From: Halisarca cf. caerulea
Taxonomy: Eukaryota; Porifera; Demospongiae; Chondrillida; Halisarcidae
Assembly: GCA_963170055.1 (NCBI GenBank)
Contig: CAUJGJ010000434.1
Span: 2,494,117 to 2,509,116, forward strand
Direction of reading: 5' to 3'
DNA: 15,000 nucleotides
Shown here: positions 1-8,412 of the stretch, one piece after another
How positions within the stretch are numbered: position 1 is the first letter of the stretch
How the letters are laid out: each line of letters begins with the position of its first letter
Position numbers and translations under genes: made by a program
The notes under the pieces: model-generated
What the model was told of the DNA's origin: nothing
The model's input: only the letters and a program-made list of their open reading frames with translations
Database searches by the model: none

Positions 1-934
1 CGCTAATCCACCATGCACAAAACTGGCATGCCCAATTGCAGTTGTGGCGGATTAGATATAGTTTTTTTCACTGTATATGCATTTGGTCTAGTGTAGCCAT
101 GCAGACCATGCACTTCAGTAGGAGTGGTCCGACTAAATGCACATGCGGGACTATAATACATTATAATTAATATATTATAGGAGCATCAGATTCTGAACAC
201 ATATGCATTGCATGAAGCACAGATCATTGATCGTGATCGGGGATTGCTGGGGCGGCTGCGGCACCAGTTCCTCTCCCAGAGCACAGTTGGGCGGGTCGTG
301 CGTCGTCCACAGGGCTAACCTGCATGGGGGCGGAGTTTCTAAGCAAATTTTTATATAATATGTATACACACGTTCATGCAAGTACTCGTATACATAAAAA
401 CAATGAAACCAGTAAACACATGCAGGCATACACGCTGATATATGTATAATTGATATCATATAATATATGTCCTGATATATAAACTTAAAATTATAACGCA
501 GAAAGGATTTTATGGCATTAACTGTATGCAGCACATGCATGCAGTTACCTATAATTGTATGAAAAGAATCGCAACTCAGTATAAAAATAATACATGTGGC
601 CATGGTTGCTATACGTGTCAATTTCAAAAATGTGTACTAGTAATGTGTAATATAGGACCGGTGTGAAAAGTTGTAAAAATGAACTTATGCAAAATTCGGT
701 GAATGACGAGTCATTCTGACTATATGAAATCACAAGTATTTATTAGCTCTCCCAATTAGCCCAAATTACGAGTTGCAAATTGCATTCATTGTTTTTGATG
801 AAATGTCTCCAGCAAGACGTCGAAAAATATGTCCATGTTCGGCGGACAGGTAGAGAAGATCCCATGGAAGCGTCTATGCACATTGTACTGGCGCTAGAAA
901 CCTATAGTCTATACGCATTCGCTCACGTGCAAAT
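1..934. other. AT-rich intergenic DNA, no supported gene
   Basis: No convincing coding signal. An imperfect hairpin spans the first 53 bases (CTAATCC at 3-9, GGATTAG at the far end). A GC-richer patch at 230-330 has a minus-strand open frame but no other gene evidence. The word CATGCA/TGCATG is unusually dense in the first 545 bases. Confidence 0.6.
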
Positions 935-973
935 CTATGCCCAAGTATGATCCATGGCCATACTTGGGCATAG
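935..973. repeat. 15-bp perfect inverted repeat
   Basis: CTATGCCCAAGTATG (935-949) and its exact reverse complement (959-973), with a 9-nt loop that is itself near-palindromic (TCCATGG). Function unknown. Confidence 0.7.
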
Positions 974-1034
974 GGACTATGGGAATAGGCTAACTATAAA
1001 TAGCACTTAGGATAATATATTTTCAGAAGGTCCG

Positions 1035-1320
1035 GGTGGAATAATCGCTAGCCCCATGACTACGTATTAGTGCTGAGGCTCAAGACCCGGTGTTCGAAAT
1101 CGACTCCGGTCACCTTTCTTTTAGAAAAAAATTGTTCCTCAGTGCATGGTCAGTTGCAATACTCCTGTACAAAGAATCGTATGGGGGGAGCTTTGGGTCT
1201 CGCGGCTGGTCTCCCACCTAATACTGATCATGTCTTCTCGAGATACAAGAGAATGAGTTGAACTCTAGGGCTGGGATTCAACCTCCTTTTTTTTTTTTTT
1301 TTTTTTTTTTTCTTTCTTTC
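1035..1320 (+). mobile_element. possible SINE-like element ending in poly-T
   Basis: GACCCGGTGTTCGAAATCGACTCCGG is split here into two parts for description: a B-box-like GTGTTCGAAATCGACTCC (about 1091-1108) flanked by CCGG arms that could form a T-arm. About 170 bp later comes a run of 25 T (1287-1311) followed by CTTT repeats. I do not find a convincing A box, so the tRNA origin is uncertain. An older SINE or chance similarity are both possible. Confidence 0.25.
1287..1320. repeat. poly-T tract with (CTTT) end
   Basis: Uninterrupted T25 at 1287-1311, then TCTTTCTTTC-type sequence. Confidence 0.95.
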
Positions 1321-2128
1321 ACATAGGCCCTTTATCACCACAATCATTGATAAATCGATCCATTAAAGGTATATACCTGCGAATTAATTTCGAATTTACA
1401 ATTGAACAGAATTTATAAGTATGGTCAACCATCTGCAATGGAATATGCATGGATACAATTACAAGAAATAAAATCCATCTGATTTGCTGCATATTATAAA
1501 TTATAATAAATGTGAAATTAAAGCAATCATGGTGCACTAAGCATTATTCTATCTATTTCTCTAAACCATGCAGTGACAAGAGTCAAAGTTCTGCAAACTC
1601 CTAACTTCTTATTGATCACATGGGACAGTCAACGGGTGGTGCTGTGAGAAGTAGCGGAAGGAGAGGGAGTTATTTGCAGGATGCAGCTGCTACAACAGTC
1701 ACTGCATGCACCTTGTGATACATCTACGTACACAACGTACACACATGGATGCATAACACTTCTTAAATACATATAGGCATGATCAGAAGAAAATACTTGC
1801 ATGGGTGTGATAAGATTTCCTATTTTCACGCATCACGTGTACGTGTACAGAATGTAACACAGAAATAAAAGGCCGCTTTATACATATGCAGGTTGTGCCG
1901 TACAAGCGCCAATAACTGACACTACTCAGCGGCACTTTCTATTTGGGTGATGCTATTCAACTGATTATGAACCGGTCCATCAGGTAAATCATTTAGTAGA
2001 AGCTAAATTATTCTACGTGTAACCGTAGACACTCAATATTGTGTGCCTATGATGTAACTTGCACTGCATAATATGCCGTCTATTTCACGTGATACTGAGC
2101 ATGCGCAATAATGTCAAAGCCAATTAAG
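1321..2128. other. AT-rich intergenic DNA, nothing identified
   Basis: Many stops in all frames; the short open frames have low-complexity or random-looking products. No RNA gene or repeat is recognised. Confidence 0.6.
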
Positions 2129-2201
2129 GTAGTCTCGTTCTCAGCCTAACTTCCGCCCGCCATTTTATTCCGGGCGGAAGTTAGGCTGAGAACGAGACTA
2201 C
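2129..2201. mobile_element. perfect 31-bp inverted repeat, MITE-like foldback
   Basis: Left arm 2129-2159 (starts GTAGTCTCG, ends CCGCCCG) is the exact reverse complement of right arm 2171-2201, with an 11-nt AT-rich loop (2160-2170). It is GC-richer than the AT-rich flanks. With no mismatch in 31 bp it is either young or maintained. Solo foldback MITEs, or the fused ends of a DNA transposon, look like this. No clear target-site duplication is seen beside the arms. Confidence 0.75.
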
Positions 2202-2380
2202 ATCTAGATCTATGCTACAGCCAAGGACGTCCATATTGGCACTAGCTACGAGAGTGTACTTCACAGAACTTTGTAAAATTCCCTAAGGAATAACTATGTT
2301 GGAATGAATTTCATATATTATTAATACCTTTATAAGTTAATAGTTTTGATAATTTGTTGTTTAATTAGCACCATTCTCAA

Positions 2381-3159
2381 ATGTTCACTTTAGCTCGAAG
2401 TGGTCCCTTTTCACATTGTACTAGACTAAGTACTGAACGTCAACTTATATCCCTATACCTTGCAGGCTGTACAGATGGATATTTTTTCATTCTGCAGCCT
2501 CCTGAGGGAAGTAGGTGGAAAGACGTAAAACATTTTTTCCTCCCACATGTTTTCACATTTAAAACTTGGAGGTCTTTTGTTTTAGTGTTGGAACGTCATC
2601 CTTCTTCCTACACCATCGCTCCATATCTCATGGAAACTGCTAAGAAGTTCTTCAAGTCAATTACCCTGTCTCTTCAAGCGTCATAACGATGAGGGCATAA
2701 TCCGTCCATTTGTTCACTGGATTCTGCATGCTGCTGCTGCTTCCCTGAATAGTGAGATATATCATGTTGTCAATGAGCCTTGCGTGTTTCCTGCCAAAGA
2801 AGACTGCATGGCTATCGGATATAGCCGTGATGGAAACCCAATGCAATATGCAACACCATGTGATGAAGGTTTTAGTGGTGACGAAAGGGACAGGAGTTTT
2901 CCCACCTAACCTTCAAAATGTGAGAATTGGACAAAGAATTTATAAAGCCAGTGAAGATGTTAGTGGGCTTTTCCAGCAAGTAGCTTTATAGCATAATTAT
3001 GCATCTGGTTTGTGGCGGATCCCGGAACTCGTTACTGTGTGGGTTAGTGAAGAGCAATGAGTGGCATTTCTTTGTGGTGGAGAGCACAAGCAGTAAACAG
3101 CAGCCTTTTCGAATGAGTGTCACAGGCTATTCCACTTTCAATGTTAATCCTCCCAAACC

Positions 3160-3191
<32 letters not shown>

Positions 3192-3256
3192 TTGAGGCAG
3201 CGCTGGGTGACATTGTGTCACACATCATTGGATATCTACAATTAAGGAGGTTGTAG
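2381..3256 (+). pseudogene. broken protein-coding region, family unknown
   Basis: Protein-like sequence moves between frames. 2381-2686 gives a frame with HFFLPHVFTFKTWRSFVLV and APYLMETAKKFFKS. 2676-2906 in another frame, without a start, gives GIIRPFVHWILHAAAASL and PCVFPAKEDCMAIGYSRDG. 2910-2991 in a third gives NLQNVRIGQRIYKASEDV. 2999-3256 gives SNEWHFFVVESTSSKQQPF and a run of ten Asp from a (GAT)10 repeat. The simplest reading is one decayed gene or retrocopy with at least two frameshifts and a stop. A spliced gene is possible, but I see no fitting GT-AG pairs. I do not recognise the family. Confidence 0.4.
3161..3190. repeat. (GAT)10 microsatellite
   Basis: Ten pure GAT units. In the frame of the overlapping open stretch they would encode poly-Asp, but the stretch is probably a pseudogene. 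Confidence 0.95.
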
Positions 3257-3429
3257 TTAAGTGTTACAAGGAGTATAATATATACTTTTTGAATGAACAA
3301 TCATTTTTATTTTAGAACCACTGCTTGTGACAGAAGATATTCACGTACACATTATATTGTTGTAATATATGTTATGATTGAAATGTATATTACTTTCTCG
3401 TACCCTTGATCTTGTATACGTATAACATT

Positions 3430-4644
3430 TTGAACAACCTTCTTTTCCCCTTTCAGTCTGGCTTTCGTCCTACTCATTCAACTCAAACCCTTCTCCTCCA
3501 TTGCTTGGACAACTGGTACAAAGCTCTCGATAACAAACAGTTCATAGGTGTAGTGTTCCTGGACATCTCTAAAGCTTTTGACACTGTTAACCATGATCTT
3601 CTTCTCTTCAAACTGACCAAACTTGGCCTCTCCCCTGATACTCTTTCCTGGTTTCAATCCTACCTCTCCGACCGCAGTCATGTCACACGGGTTGAATCCT
3701 CCTACTCCTCTGCTGGCTTTCCTACAAGTGGTGTCCCACAAGGTTCCATTCTTGGTCCCACTCTCTTCTCTATCTTTATTAACGATCTTCCAGCAGTTCT
3801 TCCACCTGGATCTACTGTTCTCTTTGCCGACGACACTGCCATCTTTATTGTCAGTGACTCTATCCCTTCTCTAAACTCTTCTCTTCAAACCTGCCTAGAC
3901 CTAGCTAACCTATGGCTTGCAAAGAATGGTCTGAAGCTGAATGTATCCAAAACCAAATCCATGCTGGTTCATTCTAGCAAAAAGAAGTTGCAAAGTGGTT
4001 TAAATCTTAGTATTAATGGTCATGATGTAATTCAGGTTCGTTGCTTCAAATATCTTGGTGTCCTAGTTAATGATACTCTCACTTGGTCTGATCACATTGA
4101 CATGGTTTGCAATAAAGTCACTCGTAACCTTAATCTGCTTCGTCGACTGTCCTGGTTCCTTCCCAAATCCCTGCTACTCCTCTTCCTCAAGTCCTACATC
4201 ATTCCCTGCTTCGACTACTGTGATATTGTCTGGTCTGGTTGCACGAAAAAAGAAGCCCATCGTCTTGAAACCCTCCTTAACTTTGGTTGCCGCTTGGTTC
4301 TTCGTAGGCGTAGACAGTACTCAGCATCTGCTGCTCGTAGAGAACTTGGACTTACCACCCTAGCTACAAGAAGAAAGTTACACCTAGCCATTATGATGCA
4401 CAAGTGCCTTTCATCGCAGTCTCCTACATATCTCTCCCATCTTTTCTCATCTCCAACTTCCCACTACCACACCCGGTCAGCCTCAGCCCACCAACTAAAT
4501 CTTCCTCCAGTCAGAACTTCCTTAGGACAAAGATCATTTTCATTTTCAGGCACAGCACTATGGAGATCCCTACCACCTCATATTCGGCAAGAGAAAGACT
4601 TAGATACCTTTTATTATTATTGTGAACAACTTTTTTCTTATTAA
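3430..4644 (+). CDS. LINE reverse transcriptase, C-terminal part of ORF2 (no endonuclease)
   Basis: Continuous frame of about 400 codons, ending TAA. Reverse-transcriptase blocks appear in order: QSGFRPTHST; motif A FLDISKAFDTVNHDLL with the first catalytic Asp; motif B SGVPQGSILGPTLF; motif C LFADDTAIF with the Asp pair; motif D NGLKLNVSKTKSM; and KYLGVLV. After these come a Cys-bearing thumb/connection region and a C-terminal domain ending ALWRSLPPHIRQ, typical of CR1/L2/Jockey-group elements. There is no believable ATG at the 5' edge because the coding region is cut at insertion. No stop or frameshift interrupts it, which suggests a recent insertion. It cannot retrotranspose by itself, lacking its endonuclease. 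Confidence 0.9.
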   Translation: MNNLLFPFQSGFRPTHSTQTLLLHCLDNWYKALDNKQFIGVVFLDISKAFDTVNHDLLLFKLTKLGLSPDTLSWFQSYLSDRSHVTRVESSYSSAGFPTSGVPQGSILGPTLFSIFINDLPAVLPPGSTVLFADDTAIFIVSDSIPSLNSSLQTCLDLANLWLAKNGLKLNVSKTKSMLVHSSKKKLQSGLNLSINGHDVIQVRCFKYLGVLVNDTLTWSDHIDMVCNKVTRNLNLLRRLSWFLPKSLLLLFLKSYIIPCFDYCDIVWSGCTKKEAHRLETLLNFGCRLVLRRRRQYSASAARRELGLTTLATRRKLHLAIMMHKCLSSQSPTYLSHLFSSPTSHYHTRSASAHQLNLPPVRTSLGQRSFSFSGTALWRSLPPHIRQEKDLDTFYYYCEQLFSY

Positions 4645-4929
4645 CTACTGAATTACATTGCATTATTGAACAAATACTGCTATGATTTTTTCCCTTTTCA
4701 GTTAACACTCCTTATGCACGCTCTTTGTTATGAAACAATTTCAATTTCAATTTAATCTAATAATGAATCCAGCTTAATAATTTTTTTTTTTTTCTTTTAT
4801 ATCATCCTTGTACTTTTGTTGTTTTCCTTGTCGTTTGTTTTGTTTCCTGGGTGCTGGGTGGAGTAGCCTTTGGCTAACAGTTCCCCAGTCAAAATAAGAT
4901 TACCTGATACCTGATACCTGATACCTGAA
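4645..4929 (+). repeat. LINE 3' UTR with stem-loop and (ACCTGAT)n tail
   Basis: Non-coding 3' end of the LINE, with a T-rich stretch near 4783-4800. It ends with the stem TAGCC/GGCTA (3-nt loop), then TTCCCCAGTC AAAATAAGATTA and the 7-bp tail repeat. Positions 4863-4902 align with the 3' end of the SINE at 6509-6550. Confidence 0.8.
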
Positions 4930-5372
4930 GAATTATACATATAAATATTTCATAAATTGCAATTGCATATAATAATATAGTAGTATATTATGCAATACAT
5001 AATATAATATTTATACATGCAGATCTGGCCGGATTTGCGTCTTGAGCATTCATGGCAGGTCCTGGGGTCTGGTGTGTATCAATTTATACGCATGGTGCAT
5101 GGTAGATATAATAGTATGAATTAAAATTCAGTAATGTCATAATAATGAATTACAATTGCAATAATATGAACAAATTTTCTGAAGTTTCTATAAATAGTCA
5201 TGATCAACTAATAATATGCATACACATTCAAAATGAATATGACACAAAGATGCCAATATCATACAGTCCCAGATCGTGAAAACTCTTCAGTATCAGATCT
5301 GCAGCGTGGGCATATTCATACCATGCAGTTCTATATACCAATGCAAACATGTGGCATGATATCAGAGCTATG
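4930..5372. other. AT-rich intergenic DNA; contains part of a duplicated host sequence
   Basis: No gene seen. Bases 5347-5374 match 6460-6487 at 24 of 28 positions. Confidence 0.6.
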
Positions 5373-5691
5373 TACAGGCCTAGGCCCGAGGCAGCTATAG
5401 GGGGGGAGGGGGTTCGGAGGGTTCAGAAGAACCCCCCATTTCTATAGGAAATTCGGTGAACTTAGAGATTTTTGGTAGAGAAGTATACGTGCCTCTATTC
5501 TGTGCATGATCTGTAATTATAAGCACAATCCTCGAGATCTATATAAAAAAAACACTACTATAAGTAAACCAGCTAGTGGTTGTATATAATTATAAATGTA
5601 TACCTTCAGTTTGAAACAGTTTTGTATGCATGCCCACATGTATCAGGGAAGATCTAGAGAACCCCCCTGACAAATTTCTGCCTACAGGCCT
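5373..5691. mobile_element. possible MITE with imperfect terminal repeats
   Basis: Starts TACAGGCCTAGGC. Its far end, read on the other strand, begins AGGCCTGTAGGC, giving imperfect terminal inverted repeats. Next to each end are G- or C-tracts (GGGGGTTC near 5411, GAACCCCCC near 5430 and 5659-5667). The flanks match the two sides of the host sequence interrupted by the SINE at 6487-6825, which supports an insertion here. No coding capacity is seen. Confidence 0.4.
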
Positions 5692-6486
5692 GATGTTCCA
5701 AGGGTTCAATAACCCACATGCACAAAAAAAGCAATGAAACCATGCATGCACTATGTCATAACTCACACATTGGAGAGGTACCGTTTAGCAGTATATGTAA
5801 CTCGATTTGTTGTGCGATGCGGCAAACATCAAAGCGAAGAAGTGTACATGTACATTGGCGTCTGATAATGCACACTTTTGGTGACCATTTGTCAAAAAGT
5901 GTGCAGTATCAAGCAAGTGCCTAGTGTTATGATATAGGATATAACAATATAATAATTACCTTTTGTCAATTAAAGTCAATTCATTTGCCATACAAATTTA
6001 AAGTATGGCGCAGCTAACAACTTAAGCACCCACAACAAGTAAGTTATTGTATGGCCAACTAAGCATTGGCTCTTTATTGCACTCACCCCTCTGGCCCGGC
6101 GCTTCATGCCTCGGGAACTCGAGCAATAAATACGCCAATGCCTAATTGGCGATACAATAACTATTACATAATTGCATCATCTATTAGGCTAGGATTTACA
6201 AAACACAATGCGCATGCACCAATACAGTTCACAGCCAGTGACTTCATGTTAAGAGCTAGGAGAGTGTACGGAGGTCACTGCAAGCTAGCTGCTAGCCAAG
6301 CACTGATCGTGCTGTTCATATGGTGACGATGTACGGAATCACCCGAAGAACTGCTCTCAATCGACTGATGTACTTCCATGTGACTGTTGTCAAAAACTCT
6401 TCAAGACCATGCAGCTACCCAGCATGCATATGGACATCTCCACACCTAAAGAAGCTAAGACATGTGGCATGATGCCAGAGCTACAT
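5692..6486. other. intergenic DNA between two insertions, no supported gene
   Basis: The short open frames at 5718-5924 and 6066-6326 lack homology features I can recognise and have no splice or promoter support. It contains the second copy of the duplicated host sequence up to 6487. Confidence 0.55.
6070..6151. repeat. small hairpins in a GC-richer patch
   Basis: TTTATTGC (6073-6080) is the reverse complement of GCAATAAA (6123-6130), enclosing a GC-rich segment. Next to it CGCCAAT (6133-6139) pairs with ATTGGCG (6145-6151). It could be a decayed foldback repeat. Confidence 0.35.
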
Positions 6487-6509
6487 ATTGATTGATTGAT
6501 TGATTGATT
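6487..6509. repeat. (ATTG)n tetranucleotide repeat
   Basis: About five and a half ATTG units; on the minus strand this is the 3' tail of the SINE. Confidence 0.9.
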
Positions 6510-6825
6510 ATTCTTATTTAGACTGGGGACCCACTTAGCCCAATGGCTACTTTTCAGGGGACCCAGTGAATAATTACAAGTAACAAACAAACAAGCAAAC
6601 AAATACATAATCATTATAAGGTCAATTGTCAAATCACACAGTGTTAATCAGTTTGGTATAGCTGTAGTGGACACTCTTCATTCTTCTGAGTTCTCTTGGT
6701 GGTGGTTGGGGGGTGCAGAGAAAAAAGGCCAAGACACCATCACTGGGAATGGACCTGGATCCATCCCATAGCCTAGCTCTGTAGTCACTTCATTAGTCCA
6801 CTAAGCCACCTAGCACCCCCCTTAT
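6487..6825 (-). mobile_element. tRNA-derived SINE with (CAAT)n tail
   Basis: Read on the minus strand, the element starts near GGTGCTAGGTGGCTTAGTGG. It contains a good RNA polymerase III A box (TGGCTTAGTGG, 6808-6798) and a degenerate B box (AGGTCCATTCC, 6756-6746) at tRNA-like spacing. A unique body follows, then a 3' end with the stem TAGCC-ATTG-GGCTA, GTCCCCAGTC and a (CAAT)n tail (6509-6487). This is the usual SINE plan: tRNA head, body, LINE-like tail. Boundaries are approximate and no clear target duplication is seen. Confidence 0.62.
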
Positions 6826-7185
6826 TATGTACTAAGGGTTCAATATGGCTACATGCACACAAACCAATGTGTACGTAGCACACAATCACATTGATAAATG
6901 CACATTCATGCAAACATCTACCATATACTCTAAACTCCGTACCTGGCTATTTAGTATACAGAGTATCTATGCATCCACCAAATATTGTAGCTTTAAACAT
7001 TTCATTTACAACGTTCTTACATACAGAGGCAGTTACAAGGTACAGACAGTGTAAACTTGAAAGCTACAGGAAAAGACATTATAAAGGCATAGGTTTAAGC
7101 TCAAGATCGACATAAACAGTAAATTATAGTTGGGCTGGAGACCATGCCGCCGTGAGACCCGAAGCCCCTGCACCCCAATAGTCTC
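6826..7185. other. intergenic DNA, no supported gene
   Basis: Begins with the continuation of the duplicated host sequence (GTACTAAGGGTTCAATA, 6829-6845, matching 5695-5711 at 15 of 17). Nothing else identified. Confidence 0.55.
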
Positions 7186-7292
7186 GCTAGCCAGACCCTA
7201 TCTTCACTGTATGCATCCACCATTTTAACTGGTCTGGAGCGGTTATAATGGAGGACTAGGCATTCAGCGAAGATAGGGTCTGCATGGCTAGC
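7186..7292. mobile_element. imperfect foldback element (MITE-like)
   Basis: Left arm 7186-7229 and right arm 7242-7292 are near reverse complements. Shared blocks, in order, are GCTAGCCA, GACCCTATCTTC, CTG, ATGC and a CCATT-TAAC segment, with a few mismatches and small gaps and a 12-nt loop. It lies about 250 bp past the stop of NPC2 copy A. The left flank reads AGTCTCG, a word also at the end of the 2129-2201 repeat. Confidence 0.65.
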
Positions 7293-7537
7293 AAGATTAA
7301 GCCCCCACTCCCTTGCATGTGGTTCTTTGTACAGGAGTATTGCAACGTACTGTACATGATAAATACGTACACAGACACAACGGTAGAAGACAATGCATCA
7401 AACATTCAATTCCACACAGTTATTATGTATTAATAGTAGGAATACAATGTAAATTCATGGTAATTGTTTGCAGCAACAGAAGATGTTCTACGAGTACTAC
7501 AAAAACGCAGGATGATTCCTGTTTCATTGGTGATTGG

Positions 7538-7624
7538 TTAGTTCTCAACTTTTATGCCAACCTCAATGCACACCTCATCGATCCCTGACTGGTCCTTCAT
7601 TTCCCATTTTACCTTCAAAGTTAC
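7538..7624 (-). CDS. NPC2: NPC2 copy A exon 4 (C-terminal strands, stop)
   Basis: 87 nt after acceptor TACTTTTAG. It encodes residues 138-165 and TAA: VTLKVKWEMKDQ, then the sixth conserved cysteine (EVC, residue 156) and a final strand ending VEN. It aligns with the last strands of NPC2, where the final cysteine pairs with the first one. No canonical AATAAA is visible on the sense strand within about 200 nt after the stop. Confidence 0.92.
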   Translation of the reverse strand, partial: VTLKVKWEMKDQSGIDEVCIEVGIKVEN

Positions 7625-8361
7625 CTAAAAGTACACAAAAGAACAGTAAATATGTTACATTTTCAGCAAATGCTGCAGATTTTCTACAGTTTTGCAAGCA
7701 CGTACAAAATTAATAACAATACCAATAGCTTTTGTCTTCACAGGTATATGCACAGTATATACCTTACTGTCCAACATTTTTGTGGGATGTAAATTTCGCG
7801 AATCACCTGAAAATTGACTGTTCTTGTTATTGTTTACACAAATACATGTAGGTTATTAGTCTAGGAAGCCAGGCTGAAAAATATGGTGTCGTCGTACCTT
7901 TCATGTGTTGAAATGAAGTTGAAATAACGATTGCAGTATACACTCGATGAGGTTAGGTGCAATTTTGAAGGCTGATTCTGGTCCTAGAGGCTTGAATCAC
8001 GTCCATTGATCAGCTTGTCAACCTTCTGAGCAGCTCAAATAAACGTTCCAGAGTTGGCTGGACAGCGTGCTATGGCTTCCATATAAGCTAACTTGAGAGA
8101 ACTTAAACATCTCCACTGAGGACGATCAGGTGTCCAAATTGATACAACAAAAATACAGGTCTGTGAAAAACGATCTATTATTTCTGAAGTGTCTGATACG
8201 AAAACAGTTATGCAGCCATTTTCCAGCCCTTCAGGAAAATTTGTGAATAAAAATCCAAAGTTTAATTTAATTTAATTTTGTGAAAATACCGAAAATGAAG
8301 TCCCAAGGAAATTTAGGATAGTATGGCAGGCATGCAAACATTCAACACGCACGCACGTACG

Positions 8362-8412
<51 letters not shown>

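Larger units (their letters stand above)
3428..4929 (+). mobile_element. 5'-truncated CR1/L2-type LINE
   Basis: Non-LTR retrotransposon fragment with a reverse-transcriptase frame (3430-4644), a 3' UTR and a short repeated tail (ACCTGAT x3 plus a partial copy, about 4901-4929). The apurinic endonuclease and first ORF expected upstream are absent, so this is a 5' truncation of the usual target-primed type. The 3' end carries a small stem-loop, TAGCC-TTT-GGCTA, just before the tail. A possible degenerate target duplication is TATACGTATA upstream against TATACATATA after the tail (one mismatch), but such words are common in this AT-rich DNA. Confidence 0.88.

Noticed and set aside
175..627. 150-codon minus-strand open frame, with a GC-richer part at 180-330
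   Set aside because: Most of it is an AT-rich low-information product. The GC-rich part could be a terminal exon after an acceptor near 322, but no homology or partner exon is visible.
1085..1120. True tRNA gene
   Set aside because: Only a T-arm-like segment is present; no A box, acceptor pairing or anticodon arm could be placed.
3478..4708. Other-frame and antisense open frames inside the LINE
   Set aside because: They are shadows of the reverse-transcriptase frame, which carries all the motifs.
7313..7588. Plus-strand 91-codon frame
   Set aside because: It is antisense to NPC2 copy A exon 4 and its 3' flank; the minus strand is the conserved one.
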